Of a stretch of 64,000 nt of DNA, positions 32,716 through 41,195 are shown in pieces. The stretch is from DATDAH01 sp963725155 (GTDB taxonomy: Bacteria > Actinomycetota > Acidimicrobiia > Acidimicrobiales > DATDAH01). The notes under the pieces are model-generated. The model searched no databases. It was not told the origin of the DNA and saw nothing but the letters and a program-made list of their open reading frames with translations. The stretch covers positions 248,001 to 312,000 of the forward strand of contig CAVRXU010000008.1 in assembly GCA_963725155.1 (NCBI GenBank). The letters are read 5' to 3'. Within the stretch, counting starts at the first letter, position 1, and the number at the start of each line of letters is the position of its first letter. The translations under genes were made by a program, and so were the position numbers.

Positions 32716-33570
32716 ATGGCACTGGAACCTCCCACCGGGCTCTCCCCCTCCCGGGTCTCGTCCTTCCAGGACTGCGCGCTGGCGTTCCGGTTCTCGGCCA
32801 TCGACCACCTGCCCGAGCCCTCCTCGCTGCCCGCCGTGCGGGGCACGCTGGTCCATGCCGCGCTCGAGCGGCTCTTCGATCTCAGCCCGGCCGAGCGCAC
32901 CCCGGAGCGGGCCACCGCCTGCCTGGCCGAGGCCCACGCCGCCATCCAGGCCGACCCCGAGTACGTCGGCCTCGGCCTCGACGACGACGGTGACCTCGCT
33001 CTTCGGGTCCGGGCCCAGGAGCTGCTGGACAACTACTTCCGCCTCGAGGACCCGACCACCGTCACCCCCATCGGCCTCGAGCTGCGATTGGAGGCCCCGC
33101 TCGGCGATCTCAACCTGCGGGGCATCATCGACCGCCTCGAACTGGACGCCGATGGTGGCCTGGTCGTCACCGATTACAAGACCGGTGCCGCCCCCCGCCA
33201 GCAGTTCGAGCAGGGCCGGCTCGGCGGGGTCCACTTCTACGCCTTCCTCTGCGAGGAGGTGTTCGGACAGCGTCCGGCGAAGGTCCAGCTCCTCTACCTG
33301 GCCGACCCCGTGGCCATCGTGGCCGAGCCCACCGATCAGGCCAGTCGCGGCCTGCGCCGCAAGCTGACCGCGGTCTGGGCGGCCATCGAGCGGTCCTGTG
33401 AACGCGAGGACTTCCGGCCCCGGCCCTCCAAGCTGTGTGACTGGTGCGCCTTCCAGACCCATTGCCCGGCCTTCGGCGGCGACCCCGACGCGGCCCGTCG
33501 GGAAGCGGCGGCGACGGCCGCCCTCGAGGCGACGCCGATCGACCTGAGGCCGGTCGCCATCGCCGGGTGA
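32716..33570 (+). CDS. RecB/Cas4-family PD-(D/E)XK nuclease with iron-sulfur Cys set
   Basis: 284 residues. PD-(D/E)XK core: GIIDRLELD with Asp139 and VVTDYKTG with Asp153 and Lys155. Four cysteines, Cys20 near the start (FQDCALAF) and Cys241, Cys244, Cys250 near the end (KLCDWCAFQTHC), match the 4Fe-4S arrangement of AddB and Cas4. The protein is a single nuclease domain without a helicase. There is no CRISPR array or cas1/2 nearby, so the housekeeping actinobacterial RecB-like branch is more likely than Cas4. The stop overlaps the next start as GTGA. Confidence 0.87.
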   Translation: MALEPPTGLSPSRVSSFQDCALAFRFSAIDHLPEPSSLPAVRGTLVHAALERLFDLSPAERTPERATACLAEAHAAIQADPEYVGLGLDDDGDLALRVRAQELLDNYFRLEDPTTVTPIGLELRLEAPLGDLNLRGIIDRLELDADGGLVVTDYKTGAAPRQQFEQGRLGGVHFYAFLCEEVFGQRPAKVQLLYLADPVAIVAEPTDQASRGLRRKLTAVWAAIERSCEREDFRPRPSKLCDWCAFQTHCPAFGGDPDAARREAAATAALEATPIDLRPVAIAG

Positions 33571-34124
33571 CCGCCCGCGAACGCGTGGCGGCGTTGGACG
33601 ACGCCGTCGACCAGGCTTTCGACCACCTGCGCGGCAAGGCCACCGCCGACCGCGTCTTCTACACGGCCTCCACCCTGGGCGACTTCAGCGTCCTGTGGGG
33701 GCTGCTGGGCTCCCTGCGGGGCCTGCGCTCGGAGCCGGACGCCGACGCCGCCATCCGCCTGCTGGTCTGCCTCGGGCTCGAGTCAGTGCTGGTCAACGGG
33801 CTGGTCAAGTCATTGCTCCCCCGCACCCGGCCCGTCCACGAAGGCAACCACCCCCACCCCCTGCGCACGCCGAAGACGACCAGCTTCCCGTCCGGCCACG
33901 CCAGCGCCGGGTTCACCGCGGCCACGCTCCTCGCCGACGGCCAGAAGGCACCGTGGTGCTACGGCTGGTACGGCCTGGCCGCGGTGGTCGCCTCCAGCCG
34001 CATCCACACCCGGGCCCACCACGCCTCCGATGTCGTCGCCGGCGCCGCCCTCGGCCTGGTCCTCGGCCGGGTGGCCAAGCGGATGTGGCCCCTCCCGGAA
34101 CAGTCCAGCGCCCCGAAGGGTTGA
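33567..34124 (+). CDS. PAP2-superfamily membrane phosphatase
   Basis: 185 residues. The three-part phosphatase signature is complete: KSLLPRTRP, then TSFPSGHASAG, then SSRIHTRAHHASDVVAG. Several hydrophobic segments suggest a membrane enzyme acting on lipid phosphates or polyprenyl diphosphates. GTG 33567 overlaps the nuclease stop by four bases, so it is coupled to that gene despite an unrelated activity. Confidence 0.88.
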   Translation: MTARERVAALDDAVDQAFDHLRGKATADRVFYTASTLGDFSVLWGLLGSLRGLRSEPDADAAIRLLVCLGLESVLVNGLVKSLLPRTRPVHEGNHPHPLRTPKTTSFPSGHASAGFTAATLLADGQKAPWCYGWYGLAAVVASSRIHTRAHHASDVVAGAALGLVLGRVAKRMWPLPEQSSAPKG

Positions 34125-34131
34125 GCCGTCC

Positions 34132-34728
34132 ATGAGCACTTCCTTCGCCGTCACCTGGGACTACCGCTGCCCGTTCGCCCGCATCGGCCATCAGCACGTG
34201 CTCGCCGGCCTGAACGACGGCGCGGACTGGGACGTGCACTTCGTGCCCTTCAGCCTCGGCCAGATGCACGTCGAGGAGGGCCAGCCCGATGTCTGGGACA
34301 AGCCGGCCAACGAGTCCGGGCTGCTCGCCCTCCAGGTGGGCACCGTGGTCCGCGACCAGTTCCCCGAGCAGTTCCCGGCGGTGCACCTCGGGCTCTTCGA
34401 CGCCCGTCACGTCGATGCCCTCGACCTCCGCGAACGGGACGTGCTGGGCGGGATCCTCGACGCCAATGGTGTCCCCCGCGCCGCGGTGTTCGAGGAGATC
34501 GACGGCGGCGGGCCACTCGACGTGGTCCGGAAGGAGCACGAAGCCGCCGTCGCCGAGAACAACGTGTGGGGGGTGCCCACCTTCGTGCAGGGCGACCGGG
34601 CCGTGTTCGTCCGTTTGATGAACAGCCCGACCGATGATGCTGACGGCCACGCCACCGTCGACCGGCTGCTCGACCTCATGGCTTGGTCCGACCTGAACGA
34701 GTTCAAGGCGACCTCGATACCGAGGTGA
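34132..34728 (+). CDS. DsbA-family thioredoxin-fold oxidoreductase/isomerase
   Basis: 198 residues. The active-site motif is a single-Cys CPFA at 13-16, and the later cis-Pro loop is NVWGVPTFV. There is no signal peptide, so it is cytoplasmic. One Cys instead of CxxC suggests an FrnE or 2-hydroxychromene-2-carboxylate-isomerase-like enzyme using a low-molecular-weight thiol, perhaps mycothiol, rather than a disulfide oxidase. ATG 34132 lies 7 bp after the phosphatase stop. Confidence 0.83.
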   Translation: MSTSFAVTWDYRCPFARIGHQHVLAGLNDGADWDVHFVPFSLGQMHVEEGQPDVWDKPANESGLLALQVGTVVRDQFPEQFPAVHLGLFDARHVDALDLRERDVLGGILDANGVPRAAVFEEIDGGGPLDVVRKEHEAAVAENNVWGVPTFVQGDRAVFVRLMNSPTDDADGHATVDRLLDLMAWSDLNEFKATSIPR

Positions 34729-34742
34729 ACCGGGACCGCCGG

Positions 34743-34748
34743 TAGCGT
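34743..34748 (+). promoter_or_regulatory. -10-like element of WS/DGAT copy 2
   Basis: TAGCGT seven bases before ATG 34756. Confidence 0.45.
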
Positions 34749-34755
34749 CGGAGCC

Positions 34756-36153
34756 ATGGCGGAGCGCGAACTGCGGTCGGACCCGCGCATGACCGATCTC
34801 GAGGCCCTGATGTGGAACCTCGACAAGGACCCGCACCTCACCGCCGTCTTCGCCAACGTCAGCGTCCTGGACTGCGCGCCCGACCGGGAGTACCTGCGGC
34901 GCAAGCTGGGCCGGGCCGTCCAGGACATCCCCCGCCTGCGCCAGCGGGTGGTGCCCGCCTTCGGCCGTCTCGCCCCACCCACGTGGGAGGAGGACGAGGC
35001 CTTCGACCTCGACTACCACCTGCGCTGGACCGGCGTGCCCAAGCCGGGCGACCAACGAGCGCTGCTCGAGCTCTCCACCCGCATCCACCAGCAGCCCTTC
35101 GAACGGGGCCGGCCCCTGTGGGAGTTCGTCGTCGTCGAGGGGCTCTCCGGTGGACGAGCGGCCATGATCCAGAAGCTGCACCACACGATCACCGACGGGG
35201 TGGGCGGCCTCCGCCTGGCCGAGCGCTTCCTCGACTTCGAGCGGTCACCGGTCGAGCCCGACGCGGTCGAGCCTGTGGCCGGTCGCACCCCCGCCTTCGG
35301 CGGCCCCCAGCTGGTCGGCCGGGCGCTGGGCACCGCCGGCCACCTCACCAAGCAGGTGGCCAACGCGACCGTCGACGTGGCCAAGGGCGCCGGCGGCACC
35401 CTCGTCCACCCCGACCAGTGGCCGTCGAGGCTCCTCGATGCGGGCGAGACCGTGCGCTCCGTCGTCCGGCAGGTGGCGGGCACCAGCGAAGCTCGGTCAC
35501 CGCTGTGGACCGAGCGCTCCCTGTGGCGGGAGTTGGTCGTGCTCCGTGTGCCCTTCGACGACGTGAAGGCGGCCGCGACCAAGCACGGCGTGACCATCAA
35601 CGACCTGTTCGTCACCGCCGCCGCCCGAGCGGCCGGCACCGTCCACCGCCGGGCCGGTCAGCCCGTCGAGGAACTGCGCATGGCGATGCCCATGAGCACC
35701 AGGGACGACAAGAGCGCGGCGGGCAACGCCTTCTCACTGACTCGGAGCCTGGTGCCGATCGACATCGACGACCCGGTCGAGCACCTGCTCGCCGTCCACG
35801 AGCTCCTCGCCGCCACCCGGGGCGAGAAGGCGTTTCAGGTCCTGGACCAGTTGGCCGGGGTGATGAACCTGCTGCCGACCTCGGCCCTCGTGGCCGCCGC
35901 CCGGCACCAGGCCGAGACCGTCGACTTCACGACGTCGAACCTCCGGGGCGCGCCGTTCCCCCTGTTCTTCGGCGGGGCTCAGATCGTCGAGAACTATCCG
36001 GTCGGGCCGCTGGCCGGAACCGCGTTCAACCTGACGGTGCTCAGCTACGCCGGTGAGCTGCACCTCGGTCTGCTGGCCGACAGCGCGGCCATCGCCGACC
36101 CGGAGGCGTTGCGGGACGCGTTGGCAGACGCGTTCGAGGACTTGACGACCTGA
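34756..36153 (+). CDS. Wax ester synthase/diacylglycerol O-acyltransferase (WS/DGAT), copy 2
   Basis: 465 residues. Active-site HHTITDG near 142-148, with RPLWEFVVVEG before it and TSNLRGAPFPL in the C-terminal domain. It parallels copy 1 at 21679 along its whole length, including LDYHLR and LPRLRQRV-like stretches, so the two are paralogues. Differences in the N-terminus and acyl pocket may mean different acceptors. It is a single-gene unit, opposed by a small gene just beyond the stop. Confidence 0.93.
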   Translation: MAERELRSDPRMTDLEALMWNLDKDPHLTAVFANVSVLDCAPDREYLRRKLGRAVQDIPRLRQRVVPAFGRLAPPTWEEDEAFDLDYHLRWTGVPKPGDQRALLELSTRIHQQPFERGRPLWEFVVVEGLSGGRAAMIQKLHHTITDGVGGLRLAERFLDFERSPVEPDAVEPVAGRTPAFGGPQLVGRALGTAGHLTKQVANATVDVAKGAGGTLVHPDQWPSRLLDAGETVRSVVRQVAGTSEARSPLWTERSLWRELVVLRVPFDDVKAAATKHGVTINDLFVTAAARAAGTVHRRAGQPVEELRMAMPMSTRDDKSAAGNAFSLTRSLVPIDIDDPVEHLLAVHELLAATRGEKAFQVLDQLAGVMNLLPTSALVAAARHQAETVDFTTSNLRGAPFPLFFGGAQIVENYPVGPLAGTAFNLTVLSYAGELHLGLLADSAAIADPEALRDALADAFEDLTT

Positions 36154-36159
36154 CCGAGG

Positions 36160-36342
36160 TCAGTTCGTGGAGACCAGCTCTTCTGACGGCTTGGACAGCA
36201 GCGTCCGCACGTCGAGGAGGAGATCGGCCACTTCGTTGGTCGACACCAGCTGGCGATCGAGGAGTGTGCCCAAGCCCTGGTCGATCAGAGCGAGCGCCTC
36301 GGTGATGCTTTCGGCGTCGTACTTTTCCGTGGTCTCCGTCAT
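36160..36342 (-). CDS. Possible 60-residue small protein
   Basis: Encodes MTETTEKYDAESITEALA to EELVSTN, acidic and predicted helical, with LLDRQLVSTNEVADLLLDVRTLL suggesting a short helical hairpin. It lies in the gap between WS/DGAT and an LLM gene, has slightly lower GC than its neighbours, and TACCAT nine bases before the ATG. No family recognised. Confidence 0.55.
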   Translation of the reverse strand: MTETTEKYDAESITEALALIDQGLGTLLDRQLVSTNEVADLLLDVRTLLSKPSEELVSTN

Positions 36343-36385
36343 TACAGAGCCATGGTACCCGTCTCCGGTGACAGGAGTGGGTCAC

Positions 36386-36391
36386 TAGCGT
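36386..36391 (+). promoter_or_regulatory. -10-like element of the 36398 LLM gene
   Basis: TAGCGT six bases before GTG 36398. Confidence 0.5.
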
Positions 36392-36397
36392 TAACAC

Positions 36398-37381
36398 GTG
36401 ACCACCGCCACGCCGACCGGCGTCACCTTCGCCGGCTTCATGCCCCTGGGACCGCAGGTCGCCATCGATGTGGCCCGGGAGGCCGAGGGTCTCGGCTACT
36501 CGTCCTACTGGACGGCCGAGACCACCGGCTCTGAGGCCTTCTCGCTCCTCGGGGCCGTTGCCGGCGTGGCCCCCCGCCTCGATCTCGGCACCGGCGTGCT
36601 CGCCCTGCAGCTGCGCACGCCCATGGTCACGGCCATGGGTGTGGCCACCCTCCAGGCCCTCGTCCCGGACCGGGACGTGCTCCTCGGCATCGGCATCTCC
36701 TCACCGGTCGTGACCCAGCAGTGGCACGGAGTCCCCTACGGCGACCGGCCACTGGATCGCGTCCGGGAGTACGTGACGCTGGTTCGGGAGTGCCTCAGCG
36801 GCGAGTCGGTCACCTTCCAAGGCGACTTCTACGATGTCCGTCGCTTCCGTCTCGGCATCCGTCAGGGCGAACGGCAGCCGAAGATCGTGATCGGCGCCCT
36901 CAACCCCGGGATGCTGCGGCTGGCTGGCGAGATCGCCGACGGCGTCCTCCTCAACTACCTCCCGGCCAGCCACGTCCCCCGGACCGTCGAGCAGGTCCGG
37001 CAGGGCGGTGACGCCGAGGTGTACGCCTACGTCCACGTCGGCGTGGCCGACCGGGATGCGGCGGCGGAGAACGCCCGCAAGGACCTCTTCTCCTACGCCG
37101 TGGTCGACGCCTACGCCCGGAACTTCGAGCGGGCCGGCTTCACCGACGAGGTGGCCGAGATCCGCGAGCGCCACGCCGCGAAGGACCGCGAAGGCGCGCT
37201 GGCTGCGGTGTCGGATCGCATGGTCGACGCCATCGACGTCGTGGGTGACGCCGCCCACGTCCAGGCCACGATCAAGGACTACGTCGCCGCCGGCGTCGAC
37301 CACCCCATCGTCATGCCCCTCCCCTGGGGCGAGGACCGCCGCCAGGTCATCACCGACACCCTGCAGGCCGCCATCAGCTGA
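36398..37381 (+). CDS. F420-dependent-type LLM-class oxidoreductase
   Basis: 327 residues, full length. GLGYSSYWTAETTGSEAFSL, LDLGTGVLALQLRTPMVTAM and LLGIGISSPVVTQQWHGVP are typical barrel segments of F420-using family members; MLRLAGEIADGVLLNYLP is the usual later motif. Substrate unknown. It is a single-gene unit followed directly by a strong hairpin. Confidence 0.88.
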   Translation: MTTATPTGVTFAGFMPLGPQVAIDVAREAEGLGYSSYWTAETTGSEAFSLLGAVAGVAPRLDLGTGVLALQLRTPMVTAMGVATLQALVPDRDVLLGIGISSPVVTQQWHGVPYGDRPLDRVREYVTLVRECLSGESVTFQGDFYDVRRFRLGIRQGERQPKIVIGALNPGMLRLAGEIADGVLLNYLPASHVPRTVEQVRQGGDAEVYAYVHVGVADRDAAAENARKDLFSYAVVDAYARNFERAGFTDEVAEIRERHAAKDREGALAAVSDRMVDAIDVVGDAAHVQATIKDYVAAGVDHPIVMPLPWGEDRRQVITDTLQAAIS

Positions 37382-37441
37382 CCCTCGTTCTGGCCTCTGA
37401 TCTACCGGCCAGAGGCGGAGGATCGGAGGCCAGAACGGGGG
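37382..37441. terminator. Bidirectional terminator hairpin
   Basis: Starts at the first base after the LLM stop. GTTCTGGCCTC-T-GATC (37387-37402) pairs with GATC-G-GAGGCCAGAAC (37421-37436), extended outward by C/G pairs, and ends 4 bp before the opposing gene's stop. No T-run. CTGGCC within the 5' arm can alternatively pair with GGCCAG in the loop. Confidence 0.7.
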
Positions 37442-37444
37442 TGG

Positions 37445-38389
37445 TCAGGGGTCGAGCTCGGGGACGACGAGGCCTTCGGGGAGCTCGCCGCCGGCGGCCA
37501 GCCAATCGGCGACCACCTGGGGCGCCTCGTCGGGGTTGTAGCAGTCCTCTTCATAGGACCACTGGTCGTCGCCGGCGTAGTGGAGGACGACGCACGCGGG
37601 GAACTCATAGGTCGTGTCGCCGCCGGTGGGGTCGGGCAGGCGGTTGCCGGCGACGAAGACGACCCGGTTGGCGTCGATGCCGTACCAGTGGGTCGGGAAG
37701 TCCATCTCGGGGAAGGGCTGCATGACGCCGACGATCCAGTCCTTGATCTCGGCCCGGCCGTTGAAGCGGCCGTAATGGTGCTCGAAGTAGCGGGCGTCCT
37801 CGACGAACTGCTTGGACCACGTCTCCCAGTCGCCGGTCGCCACCGCCTGTCGGCCCCGCTCGACGTAGCGGTGGAAGGCGGCCTCGACCTCGCTGCGCTC
37901 GTGGTCGGGCGGCCGCGGCACAGGCGCCCAGTCCTCGGGGGCGACCAGGTCGTCGTTCTCCGGGGATTCCTTCGAGCCCCCGGCCCGGTACCAGTCGCCG
38001 ACGGCCCGGTTGGCGTCGGCCGGGTTGTAGAAGTCCTCCTCGCGGGACCACTTCCCGTCGCCGGCGTAGTCGATCAGGCTGATGTTGGGGAACGAGTAGA
38101 AGGTGTCGCCGCCGGCCGGGTCGGGCAGGTGGTTCCAGATGTAGAAGGCCACCCGGTCGCCCTCGATCACATGCCAGTCCACCGAGAAGGTCATGTTCGG
38201 GAACGGGGCCATGGCGTCGACGATCCAGTCGTGGACCGCCGGTTGGCCCTCGAAGGTCCCCAGGTTGTGCTCGATGTACTCGGCGTCGTCGGTGAACAGT
38301 GCGGCCCAGGCCGGCCAGTCCCGGTTCTCCACCCCCCGGCGGATGAACTCGGCGAACGCTTCCTCGACCTCTTCCCGCGGGCGTGCCAT
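37445..38389 (-). CDS. Tandem SnoaL-like (NTF2-fold) protein
   Basis: 314 residues made of two homologous halves (about 5-145 and 160-305). Each half contains EVEAAF/EVEEAF, a Trp-rich W(A/S)xxF stretch, D-A-x-Y-x-EH, a DWIV, FPxM, NxLPDPxGGDT and DFYNP/DCYNP. SnoaL-like folds serve as hydrolases, isomerases or cyclases; the active site is not obvious here. Such doubled forms occur near sterol and polyketide genes, but the role is unknown. The ATG at 38389 has TACCTT eight bases upstream. Divergent from the dehydrogenase at 38433. Confidence 0.82.
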   Translation of the reverse strand: MARPREEVEEAFAEFIRRGVENRDWPAWAALFTDDAEYIEHNLGTFEGQPAVHDWIVDAMAPFPNMTFSVDWHVIEGDRVAFYIWNHLPDPAGGDTFYSFPNISLIDYAGDGKWSREEDFYNPADANRAVGDWYRAGGSKESPENDDLVAPEDWAPVPRPPDHERSEVEAAFHRYVERGRQAVATGDWETWSKQFVEDARYFEHHYGRFNGRAEIKDWIVGVMQPFPEMDFPTHWYGIDANRVVFVAGNRLPDPTGGDTTYEFPACVVLHYAGDDQWSYEEDCYNPDEAPQVVADWLAAGGELPEGLVVPELDP

Positions 38390-38397
38390 GCGCGGCG

Positions 38398-38403
38398 AAG
38401 GTA
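38398..38403 (-). promoter_or_regulatory. -10-like element of the SnoaL-like gene
   Basis: TACCTT eight bases before ATG 38389. Confidence 0.45.
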
Positions 38404-38418
38404 GTGCACGCTGAGCCG

Positions 38419-38424
38419 TACGCT
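38419..38424 (+). promoter_or_regulatory. -10-like element of the 38433 dehydrogenase
   Basis: TACGCT eight bases before GTG 38433. Confidence 0.45.
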
Positions 38425-38432
38425 CTGCGCCC

Positions 38433-39218
38433 GTGCACCTGAGCGGGAAGGTCGTGGTCATCACGGGCGGGGGCAACGGCATCGGGGCGGCCATGGCCCG
38501 GCGCTTCACCCAGGAAGGTCCAGCCGCCGTGGTGGTGGCCGACCTCGACGGTGATGCAGCCGCCGGAGTGGCCGACGAGATCGGGGGCCGGGCCGTCACC
38601 GTCGACGTGGCCGACGAGGCCCAGGTCCAGGACCTGGTCGCCTCCACCCTCCGGGATCACGGGCGGATCGACCTGTTCTGTGCCAACGCCGGCGTCGGCA
38701 GCTTCGGCGGGGTCGAGGTCGCCGACCAGGAGTGGCAACGCTCCTGGGATGTGAACGTGATGGCCCACGTGTACGCCGCCCGGGCACTCCTGCCCGACTG
38801 GCTGGAGCGGGACGACGGCTACCTGCTCCACACGGCGTCGGCCGCCGGCCTCCTGACCAACATCGGGGCTGCGCCCTACTCAGTGTCCAAGCACGCCGTC
38901 GTGGGCCTGGCCGAGTGGCTGTCCGTGACCCACGGCGGTGGCGGGGTCCGCTTCTCCTGCCTGTGCCCCATGGGCGTGCGCACCAACATGGTCGCCGGCG
39001 GCAAGGACGTCGCCGCCGGCGCCGTGGTCATCAACCAGGGCCTGATCGAGCCTGAGGACTGCGCCGAGGCCGCGGTCGCCGGGCTGGCGAGCGAGCAGTT
39101 CCTGATCCTCCCCCACCCGGAGGTGGCCGACTTCGTGCTGCGCAAGGCGACCGACCACGACCGCTGGCTCGCAGGCATGCGCCGACTCCAGGCCACCATC
39201 GAGGAAGGTCTGTCGTGA
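38433..39218 (+). CDS. Classical short-chain dehydrogenase
   Basis: 261 residues. NAD(P)-binding TGGGNGIG near 10-17, a CANAG motif in place of NNAG, Ser in TASAAG and YSVSK. VADLDGDAA after the second strand has an Asp where NAD-preferring enzymes do. Substrate unknown; it fits oxidation of a hydroxyl on a CoA or sterol intermediate given the surroundings, which is inference. Its stop overlaps the next start as GTGA. Confidence 0.87.
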   Translation: MHLSGKVVVITGGGNGIGAAMARRFTQEGPAAVVVADLDGDAAAGVADEIGGRAVTVDVADEAQVQDLVASTLRDHGRIDLFCANAGVGSFGGVEVADQEWQRSWDVNVMAHVYAARALLPDWLERDDGYLLHTASAAGLLTNIGAAPYSVSKHAVVGLAEWLSVTHGGGGVRFSCLCPMGVRTNMVAGGKDVAAGAVVINQGLIEPEDCAEAAVAGLASEQFLILPHPEVADFVLRKATDHDRWLAGMRRLQATIEEGLS

Positions 39219-41152
39219 GGCGGGTCAAGAAGCTCCTGGGCGTCCTGTTCCCGCTGCTGTTCATCGGCGTCTTCGCGATCATCGGTGCCCTCTCGGGAGA
39301 CCCCGGCGACGGCTCCGGGTCCGACAAGTCCTTCGACCTCGAGTCGATCGACGTCACCGCCGCGCTGCGCCGCGATGGGGTCCTCCTCGTGAGCGAGGAG
39401 GTGACCTATGACTTCGACGGCACCTTCAACGTCGGCACCCGCGACTTCGACGCCGGGCCCTGGGAGATCACCCACATCCGGGCCTACGAGGACGACCAGC
39501 CACTTGCCACCGTCACCAACTCGCCCACGCTGTTCGAATGGGACATCTCCCCCGCCTCGGGCACCCACACCTACGAGTTGCGCTACGAGGTCCATGACGC
39601 CGTCATCGCCTGGCCCGATGTGGTCGAGCTGAACTGGCAGTGGGTGGGCAACGACGTGCCTGTGGGCGTGAGCCACCACGAAGTGACGCTCCGCGTGCCC
39701 GGCGACGGTGAGGGTGTCCGGGCGTGGGCCCACGGCCCGCTCAACGGCACCATCGACGTCGACGGTCGCGTCGTGCACACCGACATCGACGATCTCGCCT
39801 CCTACACCTTCCTCGAGACCCGGGTCATCGCCCCCCGCAGCCGCTTCGCTGAGGGGCTGCCCGGAGGCCGGGTCGGCGACACCGAGCCCGGCGACTACGA
39901 CACCCCCTGTGACCTGTACCGGCAGGCGCTCGAGTCCGACGGTTCGCTGAACCCGCGCCAGATCCAACGCCTGGTGGCCGACTACCCGCCCTGCGCCAGC
40001 CTCCCGCCCGTCGAGACGGCGGCCCAGCAGGAGCGCATCGTCGCCGAGGAGACCGTCCTGGCCGAGGAAGCCAACCGAGCTCGGGCCGCGTACGAGGAGG
40101 AGCAGCAGGAGAAGGAGGACCGGCGGCGGGCCCTGAGCCTCGCCGCCCCGTTCCTGATCGGCGGCATCCTCCTGCTGGCCTGGGTCGTCTGGCGCAAGTG
40201 GGGCAAGGAGCCGGACCTGACCGCGGAGATCGACTACTGGCGGGAGGTCCCCGACGATCCGCCAGCCGTGGCCATCGCCCTGCGGGACTGGGGCTACGTG
40301 GACACCGACGCCTTCTCCGCGACCGTCGTCGACCTCGCCCAGCGGGGCTACCTCACGATCGAGGAGACCGACCGCGACCACAGGTTCGTCGCGACGGACA
40401 AGCCCCGGGACGGCCTGCTCGAGTTCGAGCGGATGACCATGACCCGGCTGTTCGCAGACGGCAACGAGTCCAGCCAGAAGCAGCTCACGAGCTGGGCCAA
40501 GGGCCACCGGACCGACGCCGCCGCGTGGCTGAGCTCGTTCACGAACGCCGTACAGAAGGGCTATCGGGCGAAGGGCTATCAGGTGCGGGGCCAAGCCACG
40601 GGCTGGATCCTCTACGGGTTGCTCATCGGCGGGCTCGGCCTCTTCGCCGCCGTCGCCCTCGCCAACGAAGCCTTCGCCGCCGGCGGTGCCGCCATCGGCG
40701 CGGCGGTCGTCCTGTTGGCCTGCATGGTGCTGCTCCGACGGCGCACGGTGGCGGGAGCCCAGCGCTACGCGGAGTGGAACGGCCTCAAGAAGTTCCTCGA
40801 GGACTTCTCTCAGCTCCAGGACGCCCCGTCGGGCCACATGGCTCTCTACGAGCGCTACCTCGTCGCCGCCGTCGCCCTCGGCGTGGCCGACGAGCTGGTC
40901 GACGCCCTGCGGGTCCGCATCCCCGAGATCGCCAACGACCCGACCTTTGCCACGTGGTACGTCGGGAGCCGAACGGCGACCGGGTTCGGCTCGTTCAGCA
41001 CCCTGGGGGACTTCAGTTCTGGCTTCTCCGCGGCGACGGCCTCGTCGTTCCGCCCCCCGTCCTCGTCCGGCTCGTCCGGCGGCGGCGGGGGCGGCGGGTT
41101 CTCCGGTGGCGGCGGCGGGGGCGGCGGCGGCGGTGGCTTCGGCGCCCGCTGA
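39215..41152 (+). CDS. DUF2207-domain membrane protein
   Basis: 645 residues. An N-terminal signal/transmembrane helix (about 7-24) is followed by an extracellular DUF2207 domain (about 40-215), a coiled acidic helix (about 265-305, AAQQERIVAEETVLAEEANR), further transmembrane helices (about 308-325 and 465-510) and a Gly-rich tail from about residue 615. DUF2207 proteins often neighbour LemA, which here is 20 kb away at 61389. Function unknown. GTG start overlaps the dehydrogenase stop. Confidence 0.85.
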   Translation: MRRVKKLLGVLFPLLFIGVFAIIGALSGDPGDGSGSDKSFDLESIDVTAALRRDGVLLVSEEVTYDFDGTFNVGTRDFDAGPWEITHIRAYEDDQPLATVTNSPTLFEWDISPASGTHTYELRYEVHDAVIAWPDVVELNWQWVGNDVPVGVSHHEVTLRVPGDGEGVRAWAHGPLNGTIDVDGRVVHTDIDDLASYTFLETRVIAPRSRFAEGLPGGRVGDTEPGDYDTPCDLYRQALESDGSLNPRQIQRLVADYPPCASLPPVETAAQQERIVAEETVLAEEANRARAAYEEEQQEKEDRRRALSLAAPFLIGGILLLAWVVWRKWGKEPDLTAEIDYWREVPDDPPAVAIALRDWGYVDTDAFSATVVDLAQRGYLTIEETDRDHRFVATDKPRDGLLEFERMTMTRLFADGNESSQKQLTSWAKGHRTDAAAWLSSFTNAVQKGYRAKGYQVRGQATGWILYGLLIGGLGLFAAVALANEAFAAGGAAIGAAVVLLACMVLLRRRTVAGAQRYAEWNGLKKFLEDFSQLQDAPSGHMALYERYLVAAVALGVADELVDALRVRIPEIANDPTFATWYVGSRTATGFGSFSTLGDFSSGFSAATASSFRPPSSSGSSGGGGGGGFSGGGGGGGGGGGFGAR

Positions 41153-41195
41153 CCCGGGGCGGCCAGCGAACCGTCGGCAAAGATCGACGTCGACG

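Noticed and set aside
32716..33570. Cas4 and a CRISPR locus
   Set aside because: The nuclease has the Cas4/AddB Cys pattern, but no repeat array or other cas gene is present in the window.
38876..40837. 653-codon reverse frame opposite the DUF2207 gene
   Set aside because: Low-complexity antisense shadow of a gene with clear domains.
41090..41150. Gly-rich sequence as a tandem DNA repeat
   Set aside because: It is the in-frame GGC-rich tail of the DUF2207 protein, a common feature of that family.
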